Origin: Candidatus Limiplasma pullicola
Lineage (GTDB): Bacteria; Bacillota; Clostridia; Christensenellales; Aristaeellaceae
Reading direction: 5' to 3'
Length of the DNA stretch: 64,000 bases
Assembly: GCA_018710985.1 (NCBI GenBank)
Contig: DVIV01000059.1
Coordinates: 24,519 to 88,518, forward strand
A program made the translations under genes and the position numbers. Under the pieces are notes generated by a model. That model worked only from the letters and a program-made list of their open reading frames with translations, searched no databases and was not told the origin of the DNA. Positions 25,137-33,689 of this stretch are shown piece by piece. Position 1 is the stretch's first letter. Each line of letters begins with the position of its first letter.

Positions 25137-26486
25137 ATGCGGCAGACAACCTTTTGGATGCACAGGGAGCAGCAGGAATACCCCGTCCTGCGGGGACGCC
25201 AATGCACGGACGCGGCGGTGGTCGGCGGCGGGCTGACGGGGCTGACCACGGCGCTGTGGCTCAGCCGCGCCGGTCTGCGCGTGGCGCTGGTGGAGGCGGC
25301 CCGGCTGGGCAGCGGCGCATCCGGGTGCTGTGCGGGTGTGGCGAGCGTATGCGGCGAACTGCGCTATGCGCGTCTGGAGAAACAGCGCGGAGCGCAGGCG
25401 GCGGCCGCCTATGCCCGGACGCAGGCCGCCGCCTTTCGCGCCCTGCGCGAATTGGCGCGCGAGCAGGGACCATCCTCCGGCTGGCGGGATGCCGATGTGC
25501 GTCTGGTGGCGGAGGGCGACGCGGGTATCCGGCTGCTGGAGGGCGAGGCACAGGCCATGATGCGGGCCGGGGTGGCGGCCTCGGTGGGACAAGCGTCGCT
25601 GTGTCCGTTGCCAGCCGCCGCGGCGCTGACCGTCAAGGACATGGGCATGCTGCATCCCTTGCGCTTCCTGCGCTATCTGGCCGCGGAGGCGGCGCGAAAC
25701 GGCGTGAAGATCTATGAGGGATCGCGCGCTACCTCGCTGGAAACCAACATGGTCCATACCGGGCGCGGAAGCGTTCAGGCGCCGTATATCATTATCGCTA
25801 CGGGATACCCCATCATCAATACGCCGGGCTGGTACTTCCTGAAAATGCAGCAACGGCAGGGGTGGCTTTTGCCGCTGGAAACCACGGTGAGGTTCGAGGG
25901 CATCTATCTGGATGCGGAGGGACGCTACGCACTGCGGAACCTGCATGACGGCGCGCTGTTCCAGCTCAACGGAGGCCTTGTGGGCGCACGGGAAAACCGT
26001 ATGGCGCTCGACGCCTTTCGCCGCATCTACGCGCCCACGCTGGGATGCGGGGAGCCGTCGGGCGTCTATGGCGGCGCGGAATGCGTCACCGCGGACGGAT
26101 TGCCCTTCATCGGCCCCTATAGCCGAAAGACGCCCAATCTGTTTGTGGCAGCCGGCTACGGCGGACGGGGGCTGGTGGGGGCGATGCTTGCGGCCCAGGT
26201 CATCAGCGCGCGCGTGCTGGGCCTGCCGGGCGAGGGCTATGACCTCTACGGCGGGCAGCGCGGAGGGCTGGCGCCGCGCTTTGTGATGGGGCTGGCCGGG
26301 CGCTACGCGGGCGGTCTGGCGGCGAGGCATTGGGCGCCGCGCTGCCCCCACATGGGGTGCCGCCTGGTGTATGACGCACAGGCCCGCCTCTGGGAATGCC
26401 CCTGCCATGGGTCGCGCTTTGACGACATCGGCCGTGTGCTGAGCGGCCCGGCCGTGCACGATGCGCAGGTGCGCCGGGGAAGGTAG
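25137..26486 (+). CDS. FAD-dependent oxidoreductase with C-terminal Rieske domain
   Basis: A 449-residue protein of the DAO family fused to a Rieske 2Fe-2S domain. The FAD loop is AAVVGGGLTGLTTALWLSRAG, with ATGYPI and, near residue 345, AAGYGGRGLVGAMLAAQVI closing the FAD domain. The last ~55 residues hold CPHMGC and, 17 residues on, CPCHGSRFD, the two Rieske CxH/CxxH halves. The family oxidises amines or amino acids with electron transfer to the cluster; the substrate is unknown. GGGAGGC is 6 bases before the start. The stop abuts the stop of the convergent rarA with no space. Confidence 0.9.
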   Translation: MRQTTFWMHREQQEYPVLRGRQCTDAAVVGGGLTGLTTALWLSRAGLRVALVEAARLGSGASGCCAGVASVCGELRYARLEKQRGAQAAAAYARTQAAAFRALRELAREQGPSSGWRDADVRLVAEGDAGIRLLEGEAQAMMRAGVAASVGQASLCPLPAAAALTVKDMGMLHPLRFLRYLAAEAARNGVKIYEGSRATSLETNMVHTGRGSVQAPYIIIATGYPIINTPGWYFLKMQQRQGWLLPLETTVRFEGIYLDAEGRYALRNLHDGALFQLNGGLVGARENRMALDAFRRIYAPTLGCGEPSGVYGGAECVTADGLPFIGPYSRKTPNLFVAAGYGGRGLVGAMLAAQVISARVLGLPGEGYDLYGGQRGGLAPRFVMGLAGRYAGGLAARHWAPRCPHMGCRLVYDAQARLWECPCHGSRFDDIGRVLSGPAVHDAQVRRGR

Positions 26487-27803
26487 TCAGCCGTTTCGCT
26501 TGTGCCAGGCCTGAATTTCCTCCAGCCGCGCCTTGAAGCGGGTTTCCAGCCCCTGCCCGGTGGGGTGGTAATAGGTTTTGCCCTTGAGCGAATCCGGCAG
26601 GCATTGCATGGCGGCCAGCTTGTCCGGCGTGTCGTGGGCGTACTGATACCCCTTGCCGTAGCCCTCGCGGGCCATGAGCGGGGTCACCGCGTTGCGGATG
26701 ACCAGGGGCACGGGTTCGGCCAGCTGCCGCAGGGCATCGGCCTTGGCGGCTTCGTAGGCGGTGTAGAGCGAGTTGGACTTGGGCGCGAGTGACAGATACA
26801 CCACCGCCTGCGTCAGGTGCACCGTGCATTCCGGCATGCCGAGAAAATGGCACGCCTGATAGGCGGCTACCGCCAGCTCCAGCGCGCGCGGGTCCGCCAG
26901 GCCCACATCCTCGCTGGCAAAGCGCACCACGCGCCGCGCGACATAGAGCGGGTCCTCCCCGGCCTCCAGCATGCGGGCCAGCCAGTACACCGCCGCGTCC
27001 GGGTCGGAGTTACGCATGCTCTTGTGCAGGGCGGAAATCAGGTTGTAATGCTCCTCGCCCTTTTTGTCGTACAGCAGGGATTTGCGCGAGAGGCACTGCT
27101 CCAGCATTTCCGTGCTCACCCGCACGGCTCCGCCGTCACTCTCGCCGTTGAGCACGGCCATCTCCAGCACCGACAGGGCGGTGCGGGCATCGCCGTTGGC
27201 AAAGCGTGCGATCATCTCCAGCGCATCCAGGGGCAGCCGCACCTCCGTCCCGCCAAAGCCGCGGGGGTCCTTCAGGGCGCGGCGAAGCAGCAGCGTCAAA
27301 TCCTCTTCGCCCAGGGCATGCAGGACAAACACCCGGCAACGCGACAGCAGCGCGCCGTTGATTTCAAAGGACGGGTTTTCCGTGGTGGCTCCGATCAAAA
27401 TGATGCTGCCTTTTTCCACAAAGGGTAGAAATGCGTCCTGCTGGGCCTTGTTGAAGCGGTGAATCTCGTCCACAAAGACCAGCGTGCGCTCGCCGAAGCG
27501 CCGGTTGTCCTCGGCCTTCTGCATCACGGCGCGAATCTCCCGGATGCCGCTGGTCACGGCGGAAAAGTCGATGAAGGTGGCTTTCGTATGGCCCGCGATG
27601 ATGCGCGCCAGCGTGGTTTTGCCCACGCCCGGCGGGCCCCAGAAGATCATCGAGGAGAGATGATCGCTTTCAATCAACCGGGTGAGCACCTTGCCGGGCC
27701 CCAGCAGGTGATGCTGACCCACAAATTCGTCCAGCGTGCGGGGACGAAGCCGCGCGGCCAGGGGCTGCGCGCCGTCCCGCTCAAAAAACGTCTGCTGCTC
27801 CAT
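26487..27803 (-). CDS. rarA: Replication-associated recombination protein RarA/MgsA
   Basis: A 438-residue AAA+ ATPase related to clamp loaders. It begins PLAARLRPRTLDEFVGQHHLLG, then Walker A in FWGPPGVGKTTLA, Walker B VFVDEIHRFNK, sensor 1 GATTENPSFEING and the arginine-finger SRC. The C-terminal tetramerisation domain includes PDAAVYWLARMLEAGEDP. It acts at stalled forks with SSB. AAAGGAGG lies 8 bases before the ATG. Confidence 0.95.
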   Translation of the reverse strand: MEQQTFFERDGAQPLAARLRPRTLDEFVGQHHLLGPGKVLTRLIESDHLSSMIFWGPPGVGKTTLARIIAGHTKATFIDFSAVTSGIREIRAVMQKAEDNRRFGERTLVFVDEIHRFNKAQQDAFLPFVEKGSIILIGATTENPSFEINGALLSRCRVFVLHALGEEDLTLLLRRALKDPRGFGGTEVRLPLDALEMIARFANGDARTALSVLEMAVLNGESDGGAVRVSTEMLEQCLSRKSLLYDKKGEEHYNLISALHKSMRNSDPDAAVYWLARMLEAGEDPLYVARRVVRFASEDVGLADPRALELAVAAYQACHFLGMPECTVHLTQAVVYLSLAPKSNSLYTAYEAAKADALRQLAEPVPLVIRNAVTPLMAREGYGKGYQYAHDTPDKLAAMQCLPDSLKGKTYYHPTGQGLETRFKARLEEIQAWHKRNG

Positions 27804-27833
27804 GCCGTGCGCCTCCTTTGGGGATTTGTCCTC

Positions 27834-27862
27834 ACTATACTGTTTCAGCGGGGAAAAAGCAA
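27834..27862 (-). promoter_or_regulatory. Promoter of rarA
   Basis: On the minus strand TTGCTT (27857-27862), 17 bases, TATAGT (27834-27839), 31 bases before the start. Confidence 0.6.
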
Positions 27863-27996
27863 GCCTTTCCGCCGCCTGCGTCAAAATTCAGCGTGCGGCG
27901 CTGCCTGCTTTGTGATAAGATGAAGGAGAAACCGGTTTTCCCTCGAATCGGAAAAGCTAAACCCGGCTTTGGAGTTTGCGCAAGACGGAGGCGCTC

Positions 27997-28803
27997 ATGC
28001 GTTACAAGATCGGCGATATTGCACGGCTGTTCAACCTGTCCACCGAAAGCATCCGGCACTACGAGCGACAGGGGCTGATTCACCCGCAGAAGGCGGAGGG
28101 TTCGTCCTACCGATACTATCAGGCATGGGACATGGCGGTGCTCAGCGCCTGCCGGCAATACCGCGCGCTGGGCTTTACCCTGGAGGAAAGCGCGGACCTG
28201 TTGGACCAGCGCAATCCCACCGCCGTGCTGAATGAACTGCGCAGCCGGGAGACGGCCATCGAGGAGGAAATCGCCCGCCAGTGCCAGATGCTGCGCACCG
28301 TGCGCGCCTGGCGCAAAGAGGCGGAGGCGGCCTGCGCGCTGATGGGGCGCTATGAGCTGGAAACCAACGCTGCCACGCGCTTTCTTCCCTACCAGTACGG
28401 CGATGAGCTCACCCGCGACGAAGGCCATCTTTCCTGCGTGCGCGAGTGGCTGGGGCACATCCCCTATGTGTATGTAGGCATGCTGGTGCCGCTGGGCGCA
28501 AGCGGCGCCCGTCAGGACGCGCCCATCACCGTGGGGCTGGGCATGGCCGAGGTGGGGGCGGACGTGCTCAAGCCCGCGAATCATCAAAGCGTGGTGTCGA
28601 TTCCCTCCCGCCTCTGCCTGCACACGGCCTTTCATTTTGAAAGCGGCGCCTTTGACTGGGAGACGTGGGCCGCCGCTCTCTTTGCTCAGTTGAGCCAGCG
28701 GGGCCTGAGGGCGGAAGGGGATGCGTTTTGCCGCTTCAATGTGATTTCCTGGACGGACCGGGGCATGAGCGCAGCCGTGGACTGCTTCGTGCCGGTGGCC
28801 TGA
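27997..28803 (+). CDS. MerR family regulator with effector-binding C-terminal domain
   Basis: A 268-residue protein. The N-terminal winged helix (YKIGDIARLFNLSTESIRHYE, then RQGLIHPQKAEGSSYRYYQAWD) and a coiled-coil linker (about residues 75-110) are typical of MerR. The C-terminal ~150 residues resemble the GyrI/BmrR-type ligand domain rather than a metal site: no Cys ligand pair follows the coiled coil. It therefore probably senses a small organic ligand. It lies directly before a MerR-type promoter and the FMN/FAD reductase gene, so that reductase is the likely target. GGAG precedes the ATG at 27997. Confidence 0.85.
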   Translation: MRYKIGDIARLFNLSTESIRHYERQGLIHPQKAEGSSYRYYQAWDMAVLSACRQYRALGFTLEESADLLDQRNPTAVLNELRSRETAIEEEIARQCQMLRTVRAWRKEAEAACALMGRYELETNAATRFLPYQYGDELTRDEGHLSCVREWLGHIPYVYVGMLVPLGASGARQDAPITVGLGMAEVGADVLKPANHQSVVSIPSRLCLHTAFHFESGAFDWETWAAALFAQLSQRGLRAEGDAFCRFNVISWTDRGMSAAVDCFVPVA

Positions 28804-28837
28804 AAAAAATAATTGATATATTTTTATCATTTTCCCC

Positions 28838-28868
28838 TTGACTCTCAAACTGTTTGAAGGCGCACAAT
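28838..28868 (+). promoter_or_regulatory. MerR-type promoter of the FMN/FAD reductase gene
   Basis: TTGACT (28838-28843) and CACAAT (28863-28868) are 19 bases apart, the over-long spacer that MerR proteins correct by twisting DNA. The dyad TCAAACTGTTTGA (28845-28857) lies within the spacer. The likely regulator is encoded just upstream. Confidence 0.75.
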
Positions 28869-28914
28869 CCAAAGGCAGAATCGGTACACGAAAAGAGAGA
28901 AGGGGGAAGATACC

Positions 28915-30690
28915 ATGAGAAAGATTCTGTCTGCCATTCTGTGCCTTGCGCTTGCGCTTGGCCTGGCCGTGCCCGCCGTGGCCGAGGGCTATACGGCCGG
29001 GACCTATACGGCCAGCGCCGACGGCAACAACGGCCCCGTGACCGTTGAGGTGGATTTTGACGATAGTGCCATCACCGCCGTGCGCGTAACGGAGCATGCG
29101 GAAACCGCGGGCATCTGCGAGACGCCCATCGAGCGGATTCCCGCTGCAATCGTGGAAAACCAGTCCCTGGCCGTGGACACGGTCGCGGGCGCGACCAACA
29201 CCTCCAACGCCATTCTGGCGGCCGTGGAGGACTGCGTGAAGCAGGCGGGCGGCGACCCCGCGGCCCTCAAGGGCGCGGTGGAGAGCGCCCCTGCCGAGGA
29301 GCTTGAGGACATGACCACCGACGTGGTGGTTGTGGGCGCCGGCATCGCGGGCCTGACCGCCGCGTTGACGGCTGCGCAGGCCGGCGCGGACGTCATTCTG
29401 GTGGAAAAGCAGGCGGTCGTGGGCGGCAGCGGCCTTCTGACCGCCGCGGGCTTCTATGGCGCGGAAACCAGCGTGGTGCCCGCCGAGGTGGAAACCATCG
29501 ACGAGATGTACAACCACATTCTGGACATGATCGCCGAGGGCGGCTCGCTGGATAACGTGGACACCGACCGCATCCACCACCTGTGCGAAAGCACGCCGGA
29601 ACTGGTGGAATGGCTGGAAGGCATGGGCTACGAATTCACCACCACCGACTTTGGCATCAAGGACGCCAAGCAGCACTACCACATCCTGGCCGACGGCTCC
29701 AACGGCCCCGGACAGGTGAAGATCCTTTCCGAGAACGTGGAAAAGGCCGGCGTCAACGTGATGACCGAAACCAAGTGCATCGCCCTCAAGCAGGAGGACG
29801 GTGTGATGACCGGCATCACCGTCTCTCAGGGCAACGGCACCTTTGACATCAACGCCAAGTCCGTCATCCTGGCCTGCGGCGGCTATGCCAACAACCTCGA
29901 CATGATGATGCGTCTGGCGCCCCAGTCGCTGTTCTCCTACAGCTGCTCCAACGCCGGCGCCACCGGCGAGGTGCTGCAGATGGCTGCAAACCTCGGCGCT
30001 GCCTGGTACAATGACCAGTTCATGCTCACCTGCGGCTTCACCTCCGACCCGAACTCCGGGCTGGGCATGGTGTGCTATCCGCCGTATGCTTCGATGCCCC
30101 TGGTGGACCAGACCGGCAACCGCTTCATGAACGAGTTCTCCCTCTGGACCCTCAACTCCGAAATGGTGCGCAACGTGGAGAACGCGCCGTTCTACGGCAT
30201 CTTTGACAGCAGCTTCCTCAAGGGCACGGAGGCCGAATTCAAGTACGCTTCCATCGAAGAGGCCATCGCGGAGGGCAGCCCTTACGTGGTCAAGGCCGAT
30301 ACCCTCGAGGACCTGGCCGCCAAGATGGGCATCAAGGACGTGGATGCGTTCCTCAAGACCATTGAAACCTACAACTCCGTCAAGGGCACGGACGATCCCG
30401 ATCCGGCCTTCGGCGTACCCAACAACCAGCTGTCCTTCGTGGAGGAAGGCCCCTTCTACGGCGTGCTGATGGTATCGCTCAACGCCGGCACCATGGGCGG
30501 CATCCAGACCCAGACGACCGGCGAGGTACTGGACGTGTACGGCGAAGTCATGCCCGGCCTCTACGCCTGCGGCGAGGCCTCCAACGGCGCCATCTATGAC
30601 CGCGGCTACATCTCCGGCACCTCCGTGCTCAACTGCTACGTGGCCGGACGCGACGCCGGCAACAGCGCCGCCGCTTACGCCCAGGAGTAA
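28915..30690 (+). CDS. Secreted flavoprotein reductase with FMN-binding and FAD domains
   Basis: A 591-residue protein. A signal peptide (ILSAILCLALALGLAVPAVA) is followed by an FMN-binding domain (about residues 25-110) with TVAGATNTS, the Thr/Ser site flavinylated by ApbE. The FAD_binding_2 domain begins with DVVVVGAGIAGLTAALTAA and ends with MPGLYACGEASNGAIYDRGY. This architecture matches fumarate/urocanate-type extracellular flavin reductases of anaerobes, where the covalent FMN feeds electrons to FAD. The substrate is unknown. It is monocistronic, controlled by the MerR-type promoter and strongly codon-biased. The ApbE that would flavinylate it is encoded at 57.6-58.6 kb. Confidence 0.9.
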   Translation: MRKILSAILCLALALGLAVPAVAEGYTAGTYTASADGNNGPVTVEVDFDDSAITAVRVTEHAETAGICETPIERIPAAIVENQSLAVDTVAGATNTSNAILAAVEDCVKQAGGDPAALKGAVESAPAEELEDMTTDVVVVGAGIAGLTAALTAAQAGADVILVEKQAVVGGSGLLTAAGFYGAETSVVPAEVETIDEMYNHILDMIAEGGSLDNVDTDRIHHLCESTPELVEWLEGMGYEFTTTDFGIKDAKQHYHILADGSNGPGQVKILSENVEKAGVNVMTETKCIALKQEDGVMTGITVSQGNGTFDINAKSVILACGGYANNLDMMMRLAPQSLFSYSCSNAGATGEVLQMAANLGAAWYNDQFMLTCGFTSDPNSGLGMVCYPPYASMPLVDQTGNRFMNEFSLWTLNSEMVRNVENAPFYGIFDSSFLKGTEAEFKYASIEEAIAEGSPYVVKADTLEDLAAKMGIKDVDAFLKTIETYNSVKGTDDPDPAFGVPNNQLSFVEEGPFYGVLMVSLNAGTMGGIQTQTTGEVLDVYGEVMPGLYACGEASNGAIYDRGYISGTSVLNCYVAGRDAGNSAAAYAQE

Positions 30691-30714
30691 TGCCTCCTGG
30701 CGCCTGGCAAAAAA

Positions 30715-30797
30715 AGAGGACCGCCTGTCCAAAAAAGGCTTGCATCCAGGCCGGATGCGTGTTACAATACTCCTTGTGACATAACGGGCGGTCCTCT
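30715..30797. repeat. Inverted repeat flanking the rplS promoter
   Basis: AGAGGACCGCC (30715-30725) and GGCGGTCCTCT (30787-30797) are perfect 11-base complements 61 bases apart, with the rplS promoter between. In a read-through transcript from the reductase gene they could pair. Confidence 0.7.
30740..30768 (+). promoter_or_regulatory. Promoter of rplS
   Basis: TTGCAT (30740-30745), 17 bases, TACAAT (30763-30768), giving a leader of about 75 bases. The leader contains GGCGGTCCTCT and a GC-rich stretch and may be an autoregulatory L19 leader, but I cannot confirm the fold. Confidence 0.65.
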
Positions 30798-30849
30798 GTC
30801 CGGGCAAGGCCGCGGGCACGAACGTCTACGAAGGAAGGAGGCCAATGAA

Positions 30850-31200
30850 ATGAGTGAAATCATTCGTTCCATCGAAAAGGCTCAGCTCCGCACCGACCTG
30901 CCCACGTTTGGCATCGGTGACACCGTTCGCGTTTTCGTGAAGGTTGTGGAAGGCAGCCGCGAGCGTCTTCAGGCTTTTGAAGGCACCGTGATGGCGAAGC
31001 GCAACGGCGGTATCCGCGAGACGTTCACCGTGCGCCGCGTGTCCTATGGCATCGGCGTGGAGCGTACGTTCCCGCTGCATTCTCCCCGCGTGGACCATAT
31101 CGAAGTGATCCGCCGCGGCAAGGTGCGCCGCGCCAAGCTGTACTACCTGCGTTCCCTGCAGGGCAAGGCGGCCAAGATCAAGGAAGCCAAGCGCGTGTAA
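30850..31200 (+). CDS. rplS: 50S ribosomal protein L19
   Basis: A 116-residue protein with the complete L19 signature: [51 protein letters not shown] and the basic end [11 protein letters not shown]19 sits at the 30S-50S interface. It has its own promoter and terminator and is not with rpsP/rimM/trmD, its usual neighbours. AAGGAGG precedes the start. Confidence 0.98.
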   Translation: MSEIIRSIEKAQLRTDLPTFGIGDTVRVFVKVVEGSRERLQAFEGTVMAKRNGGIRETFTVRRVSYGIGVERTFPLHSPRVDHIEVIRRGKVRRAKLYYLRSLQGKAAKIKEAKRV

Positions 31201-31218
31201 TCCAAGCGGAAACACCAG

Positions 31219-31249
31219 GAGCGCCCAAAGTATCTTTGGGCGCTCTTTT
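31219..31249 (+). terminator. Intrinsic terminator of rplS
   Basis: GAGCGCCCAAAG, loop TAT, CTTTGGGCGCTC, then TTTT. A perfect 12-bp stem 18 bases after the stop. Confidence 0.95.
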
Positions 31250-31277
31250 GGTATCCTTAACGAGGGGAGGAAACACA

Positions 31278-31595
31278 ATGCCGGAATTTGACAGGGAGGC
31301 GGCGGTGCGCTTCATCATCGACGGACTGGACCCCAAGCCCTTCCGGGCCATCTGGGACCGTCTGCCGCAGATCGTGGACAGCATGATCGAATATGATCTG
31401 CATTTCATGCGTCTGACCGGGGTGATCGCGCCGGACGGCGGCCGCGGCCCTAACGAATACGATGAGGATGAGGCCTTTGAATATGTCTACAACGCCTGGC
31501 TGGGCGACAATCCCGGCGAGGAGGACGAGGACATGACCGTGGCGCTGCTTCTGGACTGCTTTATGGAGCTGTGGCACGAATACCTTCGCGCCTGA
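31278..31595 (+). CDS. Small acidic protein of unknown function
   Basis: A 105-residue acidic protein, rich in Asp and Glu (NEYDEDEAFEYVYNAWLG, then PGEEDEDMTV) and probably all-helical, with no signal peptide or membrane segment. It has a good ribosome site (GGGGAGG) 7 bases upstream and normal codon use, so it is very probably real. It follows the rplS terminator and converges on the MATE-kinase gene. I recognise no family. Confidence 0.75.
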   Translation: MPEFDREAAVRFIIDGLDPKPFRAIWDRLPQIVDSMIEYDLHFMRLTGVIAPDGGRGPNEYDEDEAFEYVYNAWLGDNPGEEDEDMTVALLLDCFMELWHEYLRA

Positions 31596-31614
31596 CCCGT
31601 CCGCGCGCGGCGCC

Positions 31615-33609
31615 TTATGCGGTCCGATCCGCGTCCGACTGCTTCAGGCGCGCCGCCGCCACAACCAGCTCAGCCGCGCCTTCCAGGCCAAAGCGCTGCG
31701 TGTCCAGGCACAGGTCGTAGGACGCGGCTTCGCCCCATTTGATGCTGGAGAGGCTGTTGCAGTAATCCGCGCGCTCCCGGTCCGCCCGGCGCACCTGGGC
31801 CAGCGCCCTGTCCGCCGTCAGACGGTCGCGCTGTGCGATGCGTCCGGCGCGGCTTTCTGCGCTGGAGGTGATGAACACGCGCAGCAGGTTGGGCCGGCCG
31901 GCCAGCACCTGGTCCGCGCGGCGGCCCACGATCACGCAGCCGCCCGCGGAGGCAATCTGCTCAATGACCTCGCGCTGCGCCCGGTCGGCGATGCTGTGCA
32001 GGGGCTCCGGCTGGTCCAGCGTGTAGATCTGCTCCACCAGGCTGCGCGCCTTTTCGTCGATGCTGGCCACGTACTGCACGGACAGCCCGCTGCGCTCGGC
32101 CGTGGAGGCCAGCAGGCTCTTGTCGTAAAAGGGAATGCCCAGCCGCTGCGCCACCATCCGGCCCACCGTGCGCCCACCTGCGCCATAGCTGCGGCTGATG
32201 GCGATCACGGTGGAAACCTCCGGGTTGTATGCCTGGCTTGTGGGCTCATCCTGCGCAAGCGGCGCGTCCGAAGCCGACGCCAGCGTATTTTGTTTCATGC
32301 GGCGGTAGTATACAAGGCACATCGCAATGCCGAAAACCGTCGAGAGCGGAACCGCCAGGCCCACGCCCGTCAGCGATACGCCCGGCTGAATGCTCATGAA
32401 ATAGGAGACCGGCAGACGGATTAGAAACGCCTGGGCAATGCTCTGCACCATGACGAACGTGGAGCGGGAATGCCCGTTGAAATAGCCCAGGAAGCTGAAC
32501 AGCACGCTGGTGAGCACCGCTTCTGGCGCGAAGCCTCGCAGGTATTCAAATGCGCGCGCGATATCCCGCTCGCTGCCCGAAAACAGCGAGGCCAGCACGT
32601 CGCCCTTGAACAGCGCCAGCGCGGCAATCACCACGCCGATGGCCGCGCCCACGCCCATGCCGTAGAGCATGCCCTTGCGGGCGCGGTCCTCCTTGTTCGC
32701 GCCCACGTTCTGCGCCACGAAGGACGCCATGCACTGCATGATGGAGGAGGGCACCAGCATCACGAAGGACTGGATCTTCTGCGCAATGCCGTAGCCATTG
32801 GAGGCATCCAGCCCCAGCCGGTTGATGAAGGCGCAGATGGCCAGGAAGGAGACGTTGGTCAAAAGCTCCTGCAACGCCAGCGGCGCGCCCACGCGCACGA
32901 ACCCGCCCACTTCTCTGTCCAGGCGGATGTCCCGCATGGAGAAGGAGAAGGGCATCTTCTGCCGGCGGATGATCAAAAGCGACAGAATCACGCTCACCGC
33001 CTGCGCCCCGATGGTGGCGATGGCCGCGCCCGCCACGTTCATGTCCAGCAGCGCCACCAGCACAAGGTCACCCACGATGTTGACCACGCAGGCGATGCCC
33101 ACGAACAGAAGCGGCAGCCGCGAGTTGCCCAGGCCGCGGAAGATGCAGCTGATGAGGTTATAGAACACGATGAATACGCAGCCGATGCCGCAGATGCGGA
33201 TGTACTGCGCCGTCAGCTGCACCGCTTCGGCAGGCGCCTGCATCAGCACCGCGATCTGCTCCGCAAAGACGATCAGCGCCACCGTCAGCACCGCTGAAAC
33301 CACCAGAAAAAACGCTACCGCCCGCCCGATCAGCCGGCCGATGCGCTCGTTCTGCCGCTCGCCCAGGTAGCGGCCGATGAGAATCATCACGCCTGCCGCC
33401 AGCTGGCTGAGGACAAAGGTAACGAGGTTCATGATGCTGCTGCCCGTGGATACGCCCGAAATGCCCGCATTGGTGCCGAAATGGCCAACCAGCAGCATGT
33501 CCACGGTGCCGTACATGGCCTGCAAAATCTGCGCACCCAGTATGGGGATCATAAACTGCATCATCTTGCCAAAGATGCTGCCGCTGGTAAAATCCTGCTT
33601 GGCGTCCAT
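31615..33609 (-). CDS. MATE family transporter fused to a cytidylate-kinase-like domain
   Basis: A 664-residue fusion. Residues 1-445 form a 12-helix MATE antiporter (FGKMMQFMIPILGAQILQ, GAAIATIGAQAVSVILS and SIMQCMASFVAQNVGANKE). After a ~25-residue linker, residues 470-655 are a cytidylate-kinase-like domain: VIAISRSYGAGGRTVGRMVA is the P-loop variant (GAGGRTVG), followed by GIPFYDKSLL, VIVGRRADQVL and RVFITSSAESRAGRI, as in the cytidylate kinase-like (CMK2) family. The joint is in one open frame with no stop. AAGGAGG is 9 bases before the ATG. A MerR-type promoter and divergent MerR gene lie upstream. The kinase-like part might modify a substrate or regulate the transporter; I cannot tell which. 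Confidence 0.85.
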   Translation of the reverse strand: MDAKQDFTSGSIFGKMMQFMIPILGAQILQAMYGTVDMLLVGHFGTNAGISGVSTGSSIMNLVTFVLSQLAAGVMILIGRYLGERQNERIGRLIGRAVAFFLVVSAVLTVALIVFAEQIAVLMQAPAEAVQLTAQYIRICGIGCVFIVFYNLISCIFRGLGNSRLPLLFVGIACVVNIVGDLVLVALLDMNVAGAAIATIGAQAVSVILSLLIIRRQKMPFSFSMRDIRLDREVGGFVRVGAPLALQELLTNVSFLAICAFINRLGLDASNGYGIAQKIQSFVMLVPSSIMQCMASFVAQNVGANKEDRARKGMLYGMGVGAAIGVVIAALALFKGDVLASLFSGSERDIARAFEYLRGFAPEAVLTSVLFSFLGYFNGHSRSTFVMVQSIAQAFLIRLPVSYFMSIQPGVSLTGVGLAVPLSTVFGIAMCLVYYRRMKQNTLASASDAPLAQDEPTSQAYNPEVSTVIAISRSYGAGGRTVGRMVAQRLGIPFYDKSLLASTAERSGLSVQYVASIDEKARSLVEQIYTLDQPEPLHSIADRAQREVIEQIASAGGCVIVGRRADQVLAGRPNLLRVFITSSAESRAGRIAQRDRLTADRALAQVRRADRERADYCNSLSSIKWGEAASYDLCLDTQRFGLEGAAELVVAAARLKQSDADRTA

Positions 33610-33645
33610 GACGCGACCCCTCCTTACCTCTTTTGCTTGCGTACC

Positions 33646-33676
33646 ATTCTAAACCCTGTTATTATAATAGAGTCAA
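33646..33676 (-). promoter_or_regulatory. MerR-type promoter of the MATE-kinase gene
   Basis: On the minus strand TTGACT (33671-33676) and TAGAAT (33646-33651) are 19 bases apart. An imperfect dyad (33653-33673, arms about ACCCTGTTAT and ATAATAGAGT) fills the spacer. TATAAT at 33663-33668 on the plus strand, inside the same dyad, is the likely -10 of the divergent merR-like gene. Confidence 0.75.
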
Positions 33677-33689
33677 TAGGAGGAACGCC

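Noticed and set aside
25011..26459. Upstream extension of the minus-strand dehydrogenase frame to 26459
   Set aside because: The family begins at MAKVIV (25010). The extra ~480 residues are antisense to the Rieske-FAD gene and have no homologous features.
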